The translations under genes were made by a program, and so were the position numbers. A model generated the notes under the pieces. The model ran no database searches, was not told where the DNA came from, and saw nothing but the letters and a program-made list of their open reading frames with translations. Source: Bifidobacterium pullorum subsp. saeculare (lineage in GTDB: Bacteria; Actinomycetota; Actinomycetes; Actinomycetales; Bifidobacteriaceae). From it: DNA of 64,000 nucleotides. Positions 46,871-55,978 of the stretch are shown here, in pieces. Position 1 is the stretch's first letter. Every line of letters starts with the position of its first letter. The stretch is from positions 186,001 to 250,000 of the forward strand of contig NZ_JACLYU010000002.1 of the NCBI RefSeq assembly GCF_016899725.1, in the 5' to 3' direction.

Positions 46871-47611
46871 TTACTCGAGCTTGCCGCGGCGCCACAGGGC
46901 CGCGCCGTGGCGGAAGTCGCGGGCGGTGGTCAGGAGGTTGCCGGCCGTGTGCAGTAGACGCGCGGCCGTGGTGCGGGCCTGCTTGGTGCGGGCGCCGGCG
47001 TTGGCTTCCATCGCCGCGGCCTGCGCCGTCATACGCTTGGCCTCCACACGCAACCCCAGCGCCACCACGTCGGTGAAGGCGGCGGCGCGCTCCAAGGCGA
47101 CCGCGAAGTCGCCGGTGAACGCACCGGACAGGATGGAATCGGCCAGGCGGGCGATGTCGTCCTCGTCCGGCGCCTCGGCGATGCCGGCGATCGCGGAGAC
47201 GGAGGTGGCCACCGGCTCGCCCACGCGCCACAGGCGGGCGATGGGCTCGCGGTGCAAGCGCATCCAGGTGCGCAGCATGTACAGGCGCCACAGGATGCCC
47301 GGCAGGGAATCGGCCGCGGCGTCGCTCCACAGCTCGGCGATCTCGTCCACGCCCTGGGTCTCCACCAGCGTGAGCACGCGGCGCACCACCTCGGGATTTT
47401 CGCTGTGGCGCACGCGGTCGAGCAACGCGGCGGCGGACAGATGGCTCATCTCGTTGACCGCCGCGGGGTCGGCGCCGCCGGCCAGACCGTCGGCCACGGC
47501 GGGGTCGAGCTGACCGGGGCGGGAGGGGCGGGGCGAACCGGTGCGGACGAATCCGGCGGTACGGCTGGCGACGATGGAACCGGACGCGGTGTGAATCGAA
47601 TCAGTGGACAT
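46871..47611 (-). CDS. Protein of unknown function downstream of the mutT1-like gene
   Basis: A 246-residue soluble, largely helical protein (SAAALLDRVRHSENPEVVRR, LWRLYMLRTWMRLHREPIAR, ALERAAAFTDVVALGLRVEA). No signal peptide, membrane segment or known motif was recognised. It starts 1 nt after the stop of the NUDIX/phosphatase gene, so the two are surely co-transcribed and perhaps coupled. Its job may relate to nucleotide sanitation or polyphosphate, but only by position. Confidence 0.7.
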   Translation of the reverse strand: MSTDSIHTASGSIVASRTAGFVRTGSPRPSRPGQLDPAVADGLAGGADPAAVNEMSHLSAAALLDRVRHSENPEVVRRVLTLVETQGVDEIAELWSDAAADSLPGILWRLYMLRTWMRLHREPIARLWRVGEPVATSVSAIAGIAEAPDEDDIARLADSILSGAFTGDFAVALERAAAFTDVVALGLRVEAKRMTAQAAAMEANAGARTKQARTTAARLLHTAGNLLTTARDFRHGAALWRRGKLE

Positions 47612-47612
47612 G

Positions 47613-48692
47613 CTAGTAGACAAGGGGCGCGACCTTTTGGATGTCGATGATCTTGGGGCCTTTCGGCGTGGGAACGGCGAACAGGACCAGCGCGGTGCCG
47701 GTGGGCATGTACGGGGATTTGGCGATGAGGCGCTTGGCCAAAGCCTTCGAGGCGCATAGGGCGCGCAAATGCCCGAACATGCCGCCGATGACCGGTCGGT
47801 GCATGCACACGGCCACAGTGCGGCCGGTTTCGAGCGTGCGGACGAGCTCGCCGCGCAGACACGCCCACGCGGCGTCCGGATCGGCGGCGAAGGCGTCCTC
47901 GGTGAGCGGGGGCAGCGGCTCCAACGGCATGCCGGTCTCCCAGGAGAGCATCTGCAGCGTCTCCTGGCAGCGGGTCCAGGGCGAGGTGGCCAGGCGCTCC
48001 GGGTTATAGCAGGACAGCTCGTAGGTGAGCGAATAGGCGGCGGAGGCGCCCTTGGGCGTGATGGGACGGTTCGCGTCCGTGCCCTTCCAGGTCTTGCGGG
48101 CCTCGGCCTTCGCATGGCGCACGATGAGGAACGGCACCGCCGTGGCCGCGCCCTCCTCGATGCGGTCCACGAACAAGGCGAGCACGTCGCGGTCACTGGA
48201 ATGGGTGAGTTTGCGGCGCGCCTCGGCGGGGGAGAGCCACAGCACCTTGTCGATCTCGCCTTCGTCGGCGCGGTGCACGGGGCCGAACGCGGCGGCGAGG
48301 CGCTGGGCGTCCTCGGGGCGGATGGGCGTGGCCATCCAGTAGAGGATATGCTTCGCGTCGCGCGTGCGGTCCGTGCTGTGGCGGTTGCGGCGGCCCTCCT
48401 CGGTGAGCGGATACTCCACCTCGCCCAGATAGGGGCCCAGCGTCACCGGCAGCCCGGTCTCCTCGCCGATCTCACGCACCGCCGTGTGACGGTGCGTCTC
48501 GTTGGGGTCGACCTTGCCCTTCGGCCAGCTCCAGTCGTCGTACTTCGGCCGGTGCACCAGGCACACCTCGATGCGCTCGAGGATGTCGCCCGGGGTGATA
48601 TGGGCGAGGTCCTCCCCGCCTTGGCCGCCGCGCACGCGCCACAGGATGCCTCCCGCGGCCTCGACGATCCGTCTCATCTTGTCGTTTGCCAT
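47613..48692 (-). CDS. MutT1-like NUDIX hydrolase with histidine phosphatase domain
   Basis: A 359-residue two-domain enzyme. The NUDIX box runs from Gly59 to Leu81 ([10 protein letters not shown] then REIGEETG). After a linker a histidine-phosphatase domain begins with LIVRHAKAE at about residue 188. Mycobacterial MutT1 has the same architecture, hydrolyses 8-oxo-dGTP and diadenosine polyphosphates, and is likewise encoded next to ppk1. -10 TACAAT (48707-48702) is 9 nt before the ATG, giving an almost leaderless mRNA. It probably sanitises oxidised nucleotides or dinucleoside polyphosphates. Confidence 0.88.
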   Translation of the reverse strand: MANDKMRRIVEAAGGILWRVRGGQGGEDLAHITPGDILERIEVCLVHRPKYDDWSWPKGKVDPNETHRHTAVREIGEETGLPVTLGPYLGEVEYPLTEEGRRNRHSTDRTRDAKHILYWMATPIRPEDAQRLAAAFGPVHRADEGEIDKVLWLSPAEARRKLTHSSDRDVLALFVDRIEEGAATAVPFLIVRHAKAEARKTWKGTDANRPITPKGASAAYSLTYELSCYNPERLATSPWTRCQETLQMLSWETGMPLEPLPPLTEDAFAADPDAAWACLRGELVRTLETGRTVAVCMHRPVIGGMFGHLRALCASKALAKRLIAKSPYMPTGTALVLFAVPTPKGPKIIDIQKVAPLVY

Positions 48693-48722
48693 CGTGCCCC
48701 CATTGTAGGTGGTTCAAGACGC

Positions 48723-48758
48723 CGATGGCCGGCTCCGTGGCGGGAGCCGGCCATCGGA
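48723..48758 (-). terminator. Hairpin after ppk
   Basis: Perfect 15-nt arms (48723-48737 and 48744-48758) with a 6-nt loop lie 25 nt past the ppk stop and upstream of the mutT1-like promoter. There is no U-tract. Confidence 0.6.
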
Positions 48759-48782
48759 CGATGCATGGCCGCATGCCGGCCG

Positions 48783-51020
48783 TCAGTTGCTGGAGCTGCG
48801 GCGGCGCTGATGCTTGCGGATCAGGTACTCCTGGCTGTCCACCAGCGGGCGGCCCTCCTCGTCCTTGGCATGGCGGATGTACGAGCCATCCGGCTGCATA
48901 TGCCAGGAGGCCGTGGAATCGGCCATCTGCAGGTCCACGTACTTGATGAGCTCGTCCACCTGCTCCGGGGCGGTGATGCGCACCAGCGCCTCGACGCGGC
49001 GGTCGAGGTTGCGGTGCATGAGGTCGGCCGAGCCGATCCACACCTCCGGGCCGGAGGCCGGGCCCTCGCCGATCTGCGGGCCGTCCGAGTTGCAGAACGC
49101 GTAGATGCGGCTGTGCTCCAGGAATCGGCCGAGGATCGAACGCACGCGGATGTTCTCCGACAGTCCGGGCACGCCGGGCTTCAGCGTGCAGATGCCGCGC
49201 TCCACGATGTCGATCTTCACGCCGGCCTGGCTGGCGCGGTACAGTGCGTCGATCGTCTTCTCGTCCACCACGGAGTTCACCTTGATCTTGATCCACGCCT
49301 CCTTGCCGGCGCGGGCGGCGTCCTCCTCGCGGCGGATGCGCTGGATCAGGCCGGTGCGCACGGTGCGCGGCGCCACCAGCAGACGGTGGAAGCTCGACTT
49401 CGGCGCGTAGCCGGAAAGCTGGTTGAACAGGCGCGTCAGGTCCTGGCCCACCACCGGGTCGCAGGTCAGCAGGCCCAGGTCGGTGTACAGGCGGGCGGTC
49501 TTCGGGTTGTAGTTGCCTGTGCCCACGTGGCAGTAGCGGCGCAGGCCGTCGGACTCCTGGCGCACCACCTCGATGAGCTTGCAGTGGGTCTTGAGGCCCA
49601 CGATGCCGTACACCACGTGCACGCCGGCGCGCTCCAGCTTGCGGGCCCACGCGATGTTCGCGTCCTCGTCGAAGCGCGCCTTGATCTCCACCAGCGCCAG
49701 CACCTGCTTGCCGGCGTGCGCGGCGTCGATGAGCGCGTCGATGATCGGCGAGTTCGAGCTCGTGCGGTACAGCGTCTGCTTGATGGCCAGCACCTTCGGG
49801 TCGGCCGCCGCCTGGGCCAGGAAGGCCTGCACGGAGGTCGAGAAGGAGTCGTAGGGGTGGTGCAGCAGGATGTCGCGCTCGCGGATGGCGGCGAAGATGT
49901 CCTGCGCCCGGCTCGACTCCACCTCGGCGATCTGACGGTTCGTCGTGGGGATGAACGGCTTGTTCTTCAGGTCCGGGCGGTCGATGCCGCCGAGCTCGAA
50001 GAGCACGGTCATGTCCAGCGGCGCCGGCAGACGGTACACCTCCTCCGCGTTCACGCCGAGCTGGGCGGCGAGCAGCTGGGAGAGGAACGGGCTGGTCTGG
50101 TCGGAGATCTCCAGGCGGATCGGCGGTCCGAAGCGGCGGCGCAGCAGCTCCTTCTCCATCGCGTTGAGGAGGTTCTCGGCGTCATCCTCCTCCACGTCGA
50201 TGTCCTCGTTGCGGGTCACGCGGAAGGAGCGGGCCTCCTTGATGATCATGCCCGGGAACAGCGACTCCAGATGCGCGATGATGAGGTTTTCCATCGTGAT
50301 GAAGCCGTAGCGCTCCTCGCTCGACTCCTCGTCGGTCATGTCGTCCACCGGCACGAGGCGGTTGAGGTTGCCCGGGATCTTCACACGCGCGAAGTGCGAC
50401 TTGCCGCTGGTCGGGTTCTCCACCAACACCGCGAGGTTGATCGAGCCGCCCGAGATGTACGGGAACGGGTGGGCCGGGTCCACCGCCAGCGGCGTGAGCA
50501 CCGGGAACACCTGCTGGCGGTAGTAGCGCGACAGGCGCTCCTGCTCGGCCGTGGTGAGCTTGTCCCAGCTCAGCAGCACCACGCGCTCCTTGGCCAGGGC
50601 CGGCAGGATGTGCTCGATCACATAGTGCGCGTGCTCGTCCTGCAGGCGATGCGCATGCTCGCTGATGGCGCGCAGCTGCTGGCGCGGGCTCAGGCCGGCC
50701 GGCGAGGGCACGGCGATGCCCGAGTCGATGCGGCGCTTGAGCCCGGCCACGCGGACCATGAAGAACTCGTCGAGGTTGTTCGCGAAGATCGCGGCGAAGT
50801 TGGTGCGCTCGAGCAGCGGCTGGTCCTCGTCCTCGGCGAGCTCCAGCACGCGCTTGTTGAACTTCAGCCAGCTCAGCTCGCGGTCGAAGAAGCGGTCCTC
50901 GGGCAGAGGCGCCTCGCCTTCCATCGTCTCGCGCCGGTCGTTCTTATCCGTCTCGGCGATATGCTCGGCGATCTGGCTACGCAGGATCGCCTTCGAAGGT
51001 GCGTCAAAAATCTGTGCCAT
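48783..51020 (-). CDS. ppk: Polyphosphate kinase Ppk1
   Basis: Ppk1 reversibly polymerises ATP gamma-phosphate into polyphosphate through a phosphohistidine. The 745-residue protein has the N-terminal domain ([20 protein letters not shown]), the head domain and two phospholipase-D-like C domains. The catalytic His regions VGLKTHCK and [10 protein letters not shown], and EIKARFDE, are intact. SD GGGAGG lies close before the ATG. It precedes the mutT1-like gene in the same direction, as in mycobacteria. Confidence 0.95.
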   Translation of the reverse strand: MAQIFDAPSKAILRSQIAEHIAETDKNDRRETMEGEAPLPEDRFFDRELSWLKFNKRVLELAEDEDQPLLERTNFAAIFANNLDEFFMVRVAGLKRRIDSGIAVPSPAGLSPRQQLRAISEHAHRLQDEHAHYVIEHILPALAKERVVLLSWDKLTTAEQERLSRYYRQQVFPVLTPLAVDPAHPFPYISGGSINLAVLVENPTSGKSHFARVKIPGNLNRLVPVDDMTDEESSEERYGFITMENLIIAHLESLFPGMIIKEARSFRVTRNEDIDVEEDDAENLLNAMEKELLRRRFGPPIRLEISDQTSPFLSQLLAAQLGVNAEEVYRLPAPLDMTVLFELGGIDRPDLKNKPFIPTTNRQIAEVESSRAQDIFAAIRERDILLHHPYDSFSTSVQAFLAQAAADPKVLAIKQTLYRTSSNSPIIDALIDAAHAGKQVLALVEIKARFDEDANIAWARKLERAGVHVVYGIVGLKTHCKLIEVVRQESDGLRRYCHVGTGNYNPKTARLYTDLGLLTCDPVVGQDLTRLFNQLSGYAPKSSFHRLLVAPRTVRTGLIQRIRREEDAARAGKEAWIKIKVNSVVDEKTIDALYRASQAGVKIDIVERGICTLKPGVPGLSENIRVRSILGRFLEHSRIYAFCNSDGPQIGEGPASGPEVWIGSADLMHRNLDRRVEALVRITAPEQVDELIKYVDLQMADSTASWHMQPDGSYIRHAKDEEGRPLVDSQEYLIRKHQRRRSSSN

Positions 51021-51163
51021 AACCTCCCATGGTATGCGCCGACGCGCCGATGCGCGCCTGTGCGTCCCGATAATTCAGCGTGAGTTCACATTCCTCCTGG
51101 TTCCTCCGCGGCCGGGATGGCGCCGCGGCGGTTCCCGGCGGGACGCCGCTGCGCCATGCCCGC

Positions 51164-51739
51164 TCACCATACGAACGAGGCGATGGCCGGAATCACCCCG
51201 ATGAAGACGAACGCCGGCAGGAAGCACAGACCGGTGGGCAGGAGCAGACGCACGGTGAGCTTGCCCGCGGTCCGCTCGATGGCCGCGCGCTCGTCCTGGT
51301 CGAGGCGTTCGGCCGCCAAGGCCAGCGGCTGGACGGGGGAGGCACCATGCGTCCATGACGTCTCCAGCGTCCGTTCCAGGACGGCGGTCACGCCGGAGGT
51401 GGCGCCGCCTTGGGCCCCGACCCAAGCCTCATGCCACGGCACGCCCCGGTCCAACGCCCGGCTGGCATGGGCGAGGGACGCCCCCAGTTCGCCGCCGACG
51501 GCCCCGCCGACCGCATCCAGCGCATGGGAGAGGGACGCCCCCTGCGCCACCGCGACGCGCAGCATCTCCAAGGCCAGCATCGTCTCCGCCACGTCGGAAG
51601 GCGGGGCGCTCTCGGAGGCGGCCGTGCCCGGGCCTGCGGCCAACGGCGGCTCGCGCACCCGGCTTCCCGCATGGCGACGCCGGCCCAGCCACAGCCAGAC
51701 CGCTCCGGCCGCCGCCCCCGCCGCCAGCACCGTCAGCAT
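51164..51739 (-). CDS. tadC: TadC-like type II secretion F-domain protein
   Basis: A 191-residue inner-membrane platform protein of the tad pilus. An N-terminal helix (MLTVLAAGAAAGAVWLWLG) is followed by a T2SSF domain (LEMLRVAVAQGASLSHALDAV, AAERLDQDERAAIERTAG) and two C-terminal hydrophobic helices (LLLPTGLCFLPAFVFIGVIP). It starts inside the tadB end (7-bp overlap) with SD GGGAGG. With tadB it forms the platform that moves pilin during assembly. Confidence 0.85.
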   Translation of the reverse strand: MLTVLAAGAAAGAVWLWLGRRRHAGSRVREPPLAAGPGTAASESAPPSDVAETMLALEMLRVAVAQGASLSHALDAVGGAVGGELGASLAHASRALDRGVPWHEAWVGAQGGATSGVTAVLERTLETSWTHGASPVQPLALAAERLDQDERAAIERTAGKLTVRLLLPTGLCFLPAFVFIGVIPAIASFVW

Positions 51740-52410
51740 GACGCCTCCCTTCGCCGCAGAGTGCGCAGCAGCCGCCGCACCCACACCAAGCCGATGCCGT
51801 ACCAGGCCGCGCCCAGCGCCAGGCACGCCACACCCCGCGCCGACCCGAACAGAAACGCCACGGGACTCGCCCCGAGCATCTCGCCCAGCGCCACTGTCAC
51901 CGCGGGCAGGGCTGTGAGCAGACGGATCGTGGCCTCGGGCGCGGCCATCGCCTGCCGGCGCCGCTCCTCGGCCAGCCGTTCGCGCCGGTACGAGGCCAGC
52001 ACCGCCTCCAAGGTGAGCGACGCCTCGCACCCCAGGCTCTCGCTCAGCGCACAGGCCTGCGCCGCATGCCGTGCCATGCGCCGCACCTGTCCGTCGCGCT
52101 CGCCGGCGAGCCGTGCCCCCGCCAGCACCCGCGCGATGCGGGCTTCCGTGAGCCGAGGCGAGGCGAACCGCGTCGCCCCCAGCTCCTCGAACGCCCCGAC
52201 CAGTGGGGCACCTCCTTTCAACCGTGCGATGACCGTGGCCATCGCCGTTTCCAAACCAACCGGCGCCGTCCCGCGCCCCGATGCCCGGCGTGGACCGGAT
52301 AGCCCTGGCAGCCGTCCCGCGGCCGGGCCGGGCATCAGGCACAACCCCGTCGCGGCCGTCGTGCACAATCCGGCGCACGCCGCCATCGCCAGAGCCCATG
52401 CCATGCTCAT
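51733..52410 (-). CDS. tadB: TadB-like type II secretion F-domain protein
   Basis: A 225-residue membrane protein with an N-terminal hydrophobic pair (MSMAWALAMAACAGLCTTAA), a T2SSF domain (RHAAQACALSESLGCEASLT, AVLASYRRERLAEERRRQAM) and two C-terminal helices. It is the second platform subunit of the tad machine. Its ATG overlaps the tadA stop by 4 nt (ATGA), indicating coupled translation. Confidence 0.85.
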   Translation of the reverse strand: MSMAWALAMAACAGLCTTAATGLCLMPGPAAGRLPGLSGPRRASGRGTAPVGLETAMATVIARLKGGAPLVGAFEELGATRFASPRLTEARIARVLAGARLAGERDGQVRRMARHAAQACALSESLGCEASLTLEAVLASYRRERLAEERRRQAMAAPEATIRLLTALPAVTVALGEMLGASPVAFLFGSARGVACLALGAAWYGIGLVWVRRLLRTLRRREASC

Positions 52411-53510
52411 CGCAAGCCTCCCCGCTCGGCTCGGGATGGCCGCGGCGCGTAAGCCGACGGCGCGGCGCGCGGCGTCCGTGCCGCCATCCGGAGCGTCGGC
52501 GACGCCCATCGCCTGGCGAAACCATCCCACGCCGGGGCGAGGGATGGCCGTCCGGTCCCGTCCCAGGAGGCGAGCGGGAGACCGGCGAGCCCCCGGTCCC
52601 CGGACACGAGCCGGCCGATCTGCGCGATGCGCCGGCCCCGCGCATCGCGCTCCACATGGAGCACCACGTCAAACGCTCCCTCGGCGAGCATGGCCAGCGC
52701 CTGCGGGGACAGGCCGGCCAGCAGGCCGAGCGAGACCAGACGGGAGGGCACGCGGTCCACGCCGTCCGCGTGCATCGTCGTCATGCCGCCGTGATGCCCC
52801 GAGTTGAACGCGCGCAGCAGGTCGGCGATCTCCTCGCCACGGCATTCGCCCAGAATCACCCGGTCCGGGCGCATACGCAGCGTGGCCTTGACCAGCGCGG
52901 GCAGCCCGACCGCGCCCGCACCCTCCACATTCGCTTCCCTGGTGACCAAGGGCACGGTGTCGGGGTGGGCGAGGCCTCCCAGCTCGCGCACCTCCTCGAC
53001 GATGACCAGCCGCTCGCCGGCGTCGCACTCGCCCAGCAGCGCCTTGAGCAGCGTGGTTTTGCCCGCGCCGGTGCCTCCCGTGACCAGCACCGTGGCGCGG
53101 CGCCGCGCCAGGCCGGCCAACACCGGCAGCCAGGAGGAAGGGAACATGCCCGCCGCGCACAACGCCGCCAGCGAGGCCTTGGAACGGTCGGGAAAGCGGA
53201 TGGACACCGCCGCGCCCTGCGGCACGATCGGGGCGATGACGGCGTGGACGCGCACGCCCTCCACGCTCGAGGCGTCCGCAATCGGACGGGCGTCGTCCAA
53301 TCTGCGGCCAAGTTGCGCGCACAACTGCACGGCGTAGTCGCGCACCACCTGCGGCGAGCGGAACGGCAGCCGGGGACGGTGCTCCCGCATGCCCGCGCCG
53401 CGGTCCGCCCAGACGCGGCCGTCGCAGGTCACGGCCACATCCGTCACGGACCTGTCGCGGGCCAGGTCCTCCAGCGGGCCGAACGCCACCGACCATGCCT
53501 CGCCGGCCAT
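52407..53510 (-). CDS. tadA: TadA/CpaF-family secretion ATPase
   Basis: A 367-residue hexameric ATPase that powers tad/Flp pilus assembly. Walker A GGTGAGKT is at residues 145-152, followed by IVEEVRELGG (Asp-box region), LRMRPDRVILGECRGEE (Walker B) and GHHGGMTTMHAD (His box). It is the member of the actinobacterial helicase/secretion-neighbourhood ATPase group. It starts 1 nt after tadZ and overlaps tadB. Confidence 0.93.
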   Translation of the reverse strand: MAGEAWSVAFGPLEDLARDRSVTDVAVTCDGRVWADRGAGMREHRPRLPFRSPQVVRDYAVQLCAQLGRRLDDARPIADASSVEGVRVHAVIAPIVPQGAAVSIRFPDRSKASLAALCAAGMFPSSWLPVLAGLARRRATVLVTGGTGAGKTTLLKALLGECDAGERLVIVEEVRELGGLAHPDTVPLVTREANVEGAGAVGLPALVKATLRMRPDRVILGECRGEEIADLLRAFNSGHHGGMTTMHADGVDRVPSRLVSLGLLAGLSPQALAMLAEGAFDVVLHVERDARGRRIAQIGRLVSGDRGLAGLPLASWDGTGRPSLAPAWDGFARRWASPTLRMAARTPRAAPSAYAPRPSRAERGGLR

Positions 53511-53511
53511 G

Positions 53512-54465
53512 TCACGGCCCTCCCTCGTCGTCGGGATCGCAGCCGGCTTGCCGCGCGATCCGCACGGCGATGCCTTCGACCGTCTTCCGGTTGCGCCGTG
53601 GGATGGATTCGATGCCCAGCCCCTCGAGGATGCCGCCGCACAGGCGCGCGTCGGCTTTGATGGGACCGAGCACGGTGATGCCGAGATAGTCGGCGGCCTC
53701 GGCAAGGGCCACGATTCCGGCGCCGCGCGGTGCGCCGCGGGTCTCGAACCCCACGGCGAGCGGGGGACCGGCGCCCTCGCGCCGCAGCCTGGCGAGGTGG
53801 GCCTTGGCACGGGCAAGGCCCAACACGGAGAGCTCGACGCCCACCAGATGCATGCCGGAGACGAGGTCGGGCGCCTCGGCGAGGGAGCGGCCCCGGCCCG
53901 CGTCCACCAGCACGACGCGGTTCGCCCCGGCGAGGGCATGGACGGCGGCCTGGACCTCCCATGGGTCGGGCGCCTCGCCCCGCCACGGCGCGAAGGCCAG
54001 CACGCGCACATGCTCCCAGACCGGCAGTTCGAGGTTGAGCGCATCGCCGTCGAGGGAGCCCAACGGGGCGTGGAGCTCCTGCATGGTTAGGCCGGGCTCG
54101 TCCTCGATGCCCAGGAGCACGTCGAGCCCGCCGCCGTCGACGTCGGCGTCGACCAACGCGCAGCGCAGGTCCATCGAGGACAACGACCATGCCAGCATCG
54201 CCGCCAGGGTGCTCAGCCCCGTCCCGCCGCTGGGCGAGGTGAACGTGACGATGTTGCCCGGCATGGCCTCGGTGGAGGGAAGGACGCCCCGGCCTTCGGC
54301 GCGCACGGCCAGGGGACGCGGCGACGCGGGATGCGGGCGCGACGCCGCCGGGGAGACGCCGGCGGCATGGGGAGGCGCGTCCAGTCCGGTGCGGGGGGCC
54401 GTCGCCGTGGCACTGGCTCCGTGGCGGAGCGTGGATGAGGTCAGATAAGCGTCCATGGACGGCAT
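53512..54465 (-). CDS. tadZ: TadZ/CpaE-like MinD-superfamily protein
   Basis: A 317-residue ParA/MinD-fold protein that positions the tad machine at a pole in other bacteria. The P-loop region reads SPSGGTGLSTLAAMLAW, with Leu where the Walker Lys is expected, so nucleotide binding is doubtful. CALVDADVDGGGLDVLLGI and VLVDAGRGRSL are the Walker A' and B-like segments. A Pro/Ala-rich 90-residue N-terminus precedes the fold. The Met at 54465 (after GAGG) is preferred; 54456 is possible. First gene of the leftward tad operon, behind the left inverted repeat. Confidence 0.85.
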   Translation of the reverse strand: MPSMDAYLTSSTLRHGASATATAPRTGLDAPPHAAGVSPAASRPHPASPRPLAVRAEGRGVLPSTEAMPGNIVTFTSPSGGTGLSTLAAMLAWSLSSMDLRCALVDADVDGGGLDVLLGIEDEPGLTMQELHAPLGSLDGDALNLELPVWEHVRVLAFAPWRGEAPDPWEVQAAVHALAGANRVVLVDAGRGRSLAEAPDLVSGMHLVGVELSVLGLARAKAHLARLRREGAGPPLAVGFETRGAPRGAGIVALAEAADYLGITVLGPIKADARLCGGILEGLGIESIPRRNRKTVEGIAVRIARQAGCDPDDEGGP

Positions 54466-54502
54466 TGAACCTCGGGTGGCGAGGGAGCTCCAAGCGCGCA
54501 CG

Positions 54503-54569
54503 GGCATTGTGGTCGGATCCCCGAGGTTATCCACCGTCCGGGCGTGTCGTCCACAAGATATGTGGATGG
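54503..54569 (-). repeat. Left arm of the 67-bp tad inverted repeat
   Basis: Matches the reverse complement of 55108-55174 at about 61 of 67 positions. It contains three DnaA-box-like words: TTATCCACC (54528-54536), TCGTCCACA (54547-54555) and TGTGGATGG (54561-54569). Its near end is 37 bp from the tadZ start. Confidence 0.88.
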
Positions 54570-54682
54570 AAATTTGTGCGGGAGTGTGGCGTTCCTGTGC
54601 GGGAGCGTGCGGTTCCAACGGCTGCGGAGGGCTTCGATGGCCGGTTGGCGGCGCGCGTCGGAGCGTCATGCGCCGCACAAAC

Positions 54683-54710
54683 GAAAAGACCCGCCGAAGC
54701 GGGTCTTTTC
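54683..54710. terminator. Strong bidirectional terminator in the tad divergent region
   Basis: GAAAAGACCCGC (54683-54694) and GCGGGTCTTTTC (54699-54710) form a perfect 12-bp stem with tetraloop CGAA and T-tracts in both directions. No gene stop is nearby, so it must end an unannotated transcript or insulate the two tad operons. Confidence 0.85.
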
Positions 54711-54795
54711 GAACAAGTCCAACCGGGGAGCAGAATCTCTGCACAACATCATCGTCGTAACGGTAAGTCTTTCCAATGCCCGTTCAACGTAACGA
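54683..54795 (-). ncRNA. Candidate small RNA upstream of tadZ
   Basis: On the - strand a TATGAT -10 box (54811-54806) is followed, about 10 nt later, by ~110 nt with small hairpins (AACGATCGTT; GCAGA-GAT-TCTGC) ending in the strong terminator 54683-54710. The segment is AT-richer than its surroundings. No known RNA family was recognised, and a -35 is not clear. An open frame from 54810 reads through the terminator and is unlikely to be the product. Confidence 0.35.
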
Positions 54796-55107
54796 TCGTT
54801 CTTGATCATATCACTTTGTGGGCTCTGCTCTGTTCGGTTTTCCTTGTACTTCACAATCTAGGCGTGCGCGGCTGGGCGTGCAAGCTGGATGCGGTCCTTG
54901 TGCGCTTCTTTTCGCAAATGATCGGTGCCTGTTCGCTTGGCGAGTGAGTTGGCCGGTTGCGTGCGTCTTGTGCGGGAAGTTTGTGCGGTCGTGTTCGGTT
55001 GACGGGGGAATGTCGGCGTGTCGCAATGTGAGGCCGACGGCGCGTGTTCGGTTGCGTTCGGTCGGTTTCGCGGGGGAGTCTCCGGCCGATGTGGATGGCG
55101 GCGGCGC

Positions 55108-55174
55108 CCATCCACAATCCCTGTGGACGACACGCCCGGCCGGTGGATAACCCCGGGGATCCGACCACAATGCC
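55108..55174 (+). repeat. Right arm of the 67-bp tad inverted repeat
   Basis: Inverted copy of 54503-54569, with the same DnaA-box-like words (CCATCCACA, TGTGGACGA, GGTGGATAA). It faces the pilin gene in the same relative orientation as the left arm faces tadZ; the pilin start is 88 bp further on. Confidence 0.88.
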
Positions 55175-55262
55175 CCGCACGGCTGGCACGGGCCCATGCC
55201 GATGCCGCACAGTGGAGGGTACCTGGCCGGTCGGCCGGGCGAACACCACGGAAAGGACCATC

Positions 55263-55550
55263 ATGGACACCCACATCCCCGTCACCGCCGACGGCACGGC
55301 GGGTTACTTCACCTATGCCAGGGAGCGGGCCGCGCAGCTGAGACGGGCCGCGCAGGCGCGGCTGTGCGTCCTCGACGCCAGGATGCGCACGCTTGCCGAG
55401 GAACCCGAGGAGGGCGCCGCCACCGCCGAATACGCGGTGGTGTTGGTCGCGGCCACGGGCTTCGCCGCACTGCTGGTGACGCTGCTCAAGTCCAGCACCG
55501 TCAAAACCCTGCTGACGAACATCGTCAAGCAGGCGCTCACCATCGCGTGA
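55263..55550 (+). CDS. Flp-type pilin, DUF4244 family
   Basis: A 95-residue prepilin. A 50-residue basic leader ends in EEPEEG, and after Gly51 comes AATAEYAVVLVAATGFAALL, the hydrophobic pilin helix with the expected Glu at mature position +5 (Glu56). A prepilin peptidase would cleave after Gly51, giving a 44-residue pilin. SD GGAAAGGA precedes the ATG. It heads the rightward half of the tad locus; no prepilin peptidase gene is visible here. Confidence 0.88.
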   Translation: MDTHIPVTADGTAGYFTYARERAAQLRRAAQARLCVLDARMRTLAEEPEEGAATAEYAVVLVAATGFAALLVTLLKSSTVKTLLTNIVKQALTIA

Positions 55551-55555
55551 CGGCC

Positions 55556-55978
55556 ATGGAACGCCTGGACGAGCGAAGACGGGCACGCCGGCCGCCCCGC
55601 CGCGCCCGGCGCGTGCACGGGCGGATCAGCCGCCTGCGTTCTGGCGGGTGGGAGACCGGCGCCGCCACCGCCGAGTTCGCGATGGTGCTGCCTGTGGTCG
55701 TCGTGATGGCGGCGCTGCTGCTGTCGCTGACCCGCGTCGTGGTCGTGTCGATGGACTGCCAGGACGCGGCCGCGGCGGCCGCGCGCGAAGCGGTGCTCGC
55801 CGGCGGCGAGGGCGACCCCGTGGCCGTGGCGAAGGAGGCGGCCGGCGGCTCCGCGACGGTCGAGATCAGCCGCGCGGACGGCGCCGTGACCGTCACGGTG
55901 GGCTGCCCGGTGCTGCCTGGTCCGCTTGGTGTCCTGCCCACACGGGTGACCGGCACGGCCGTCGGAGTCGGACAATGA
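55556..55978 (+). CDS. tadE: TadE-like pseudopilin
   Basis: A 140-residue protein with a very basic leader, then ETGAATAEFAMVLPVVVVMA, a TadE-type processing and membrane segment (Gly35, Glu40), and an extracellular domain (DAAAAAAREAVLAGGE). TadE proteins are minor pilins of Flp pili. An in-frame GTG at 55547 overlaps the pilin stop (GTGA) and could be the true, coupled start. Confidence 0.85.
   Translation: MERLDERRRARRPPRRARRVHGRISRLRSGGWETGAATAEFAMVLPVVVVMAALLLSLTRVVVVSMDCQDAAAAAAREAVLAGGEGDPVAVAKEAAGGSATVEISRADGAVTVTVGCPVLPGPLGVLPTRVTGTAVGVGQ

Larger units (their letters stand above)
54466..55262. other. Divergent regulatory region of the tad locus
   Basis: A 797-bp gap between tadZ (leftward) and the pilin gene (rightward). 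It contains two inverted 67-bp repeats, four copies of a TTGTGCGG-like word (54574, 54595, 54971, 54981), a strong bidirectional terminator, and an AT-richer centre (54711-54860) that may encode a small RNA. No convincing protein-coding frame is present; open frames across it have no start signals or recognisable product. Confidence 0.75.

Noticed and set aside
54435..54947. 170-residue protein in the tad divergent region
   Set aside because: It runs through an inverted repeat and a terminator, has no start signal and no recognisable domain.
54503..55174. Chromosomal origin of replication
   Set aside because: DnaA-like boxes are present, but dnaA, dnaN and an AT-rich unwinding region are not, and the repeats track the tad promoters.
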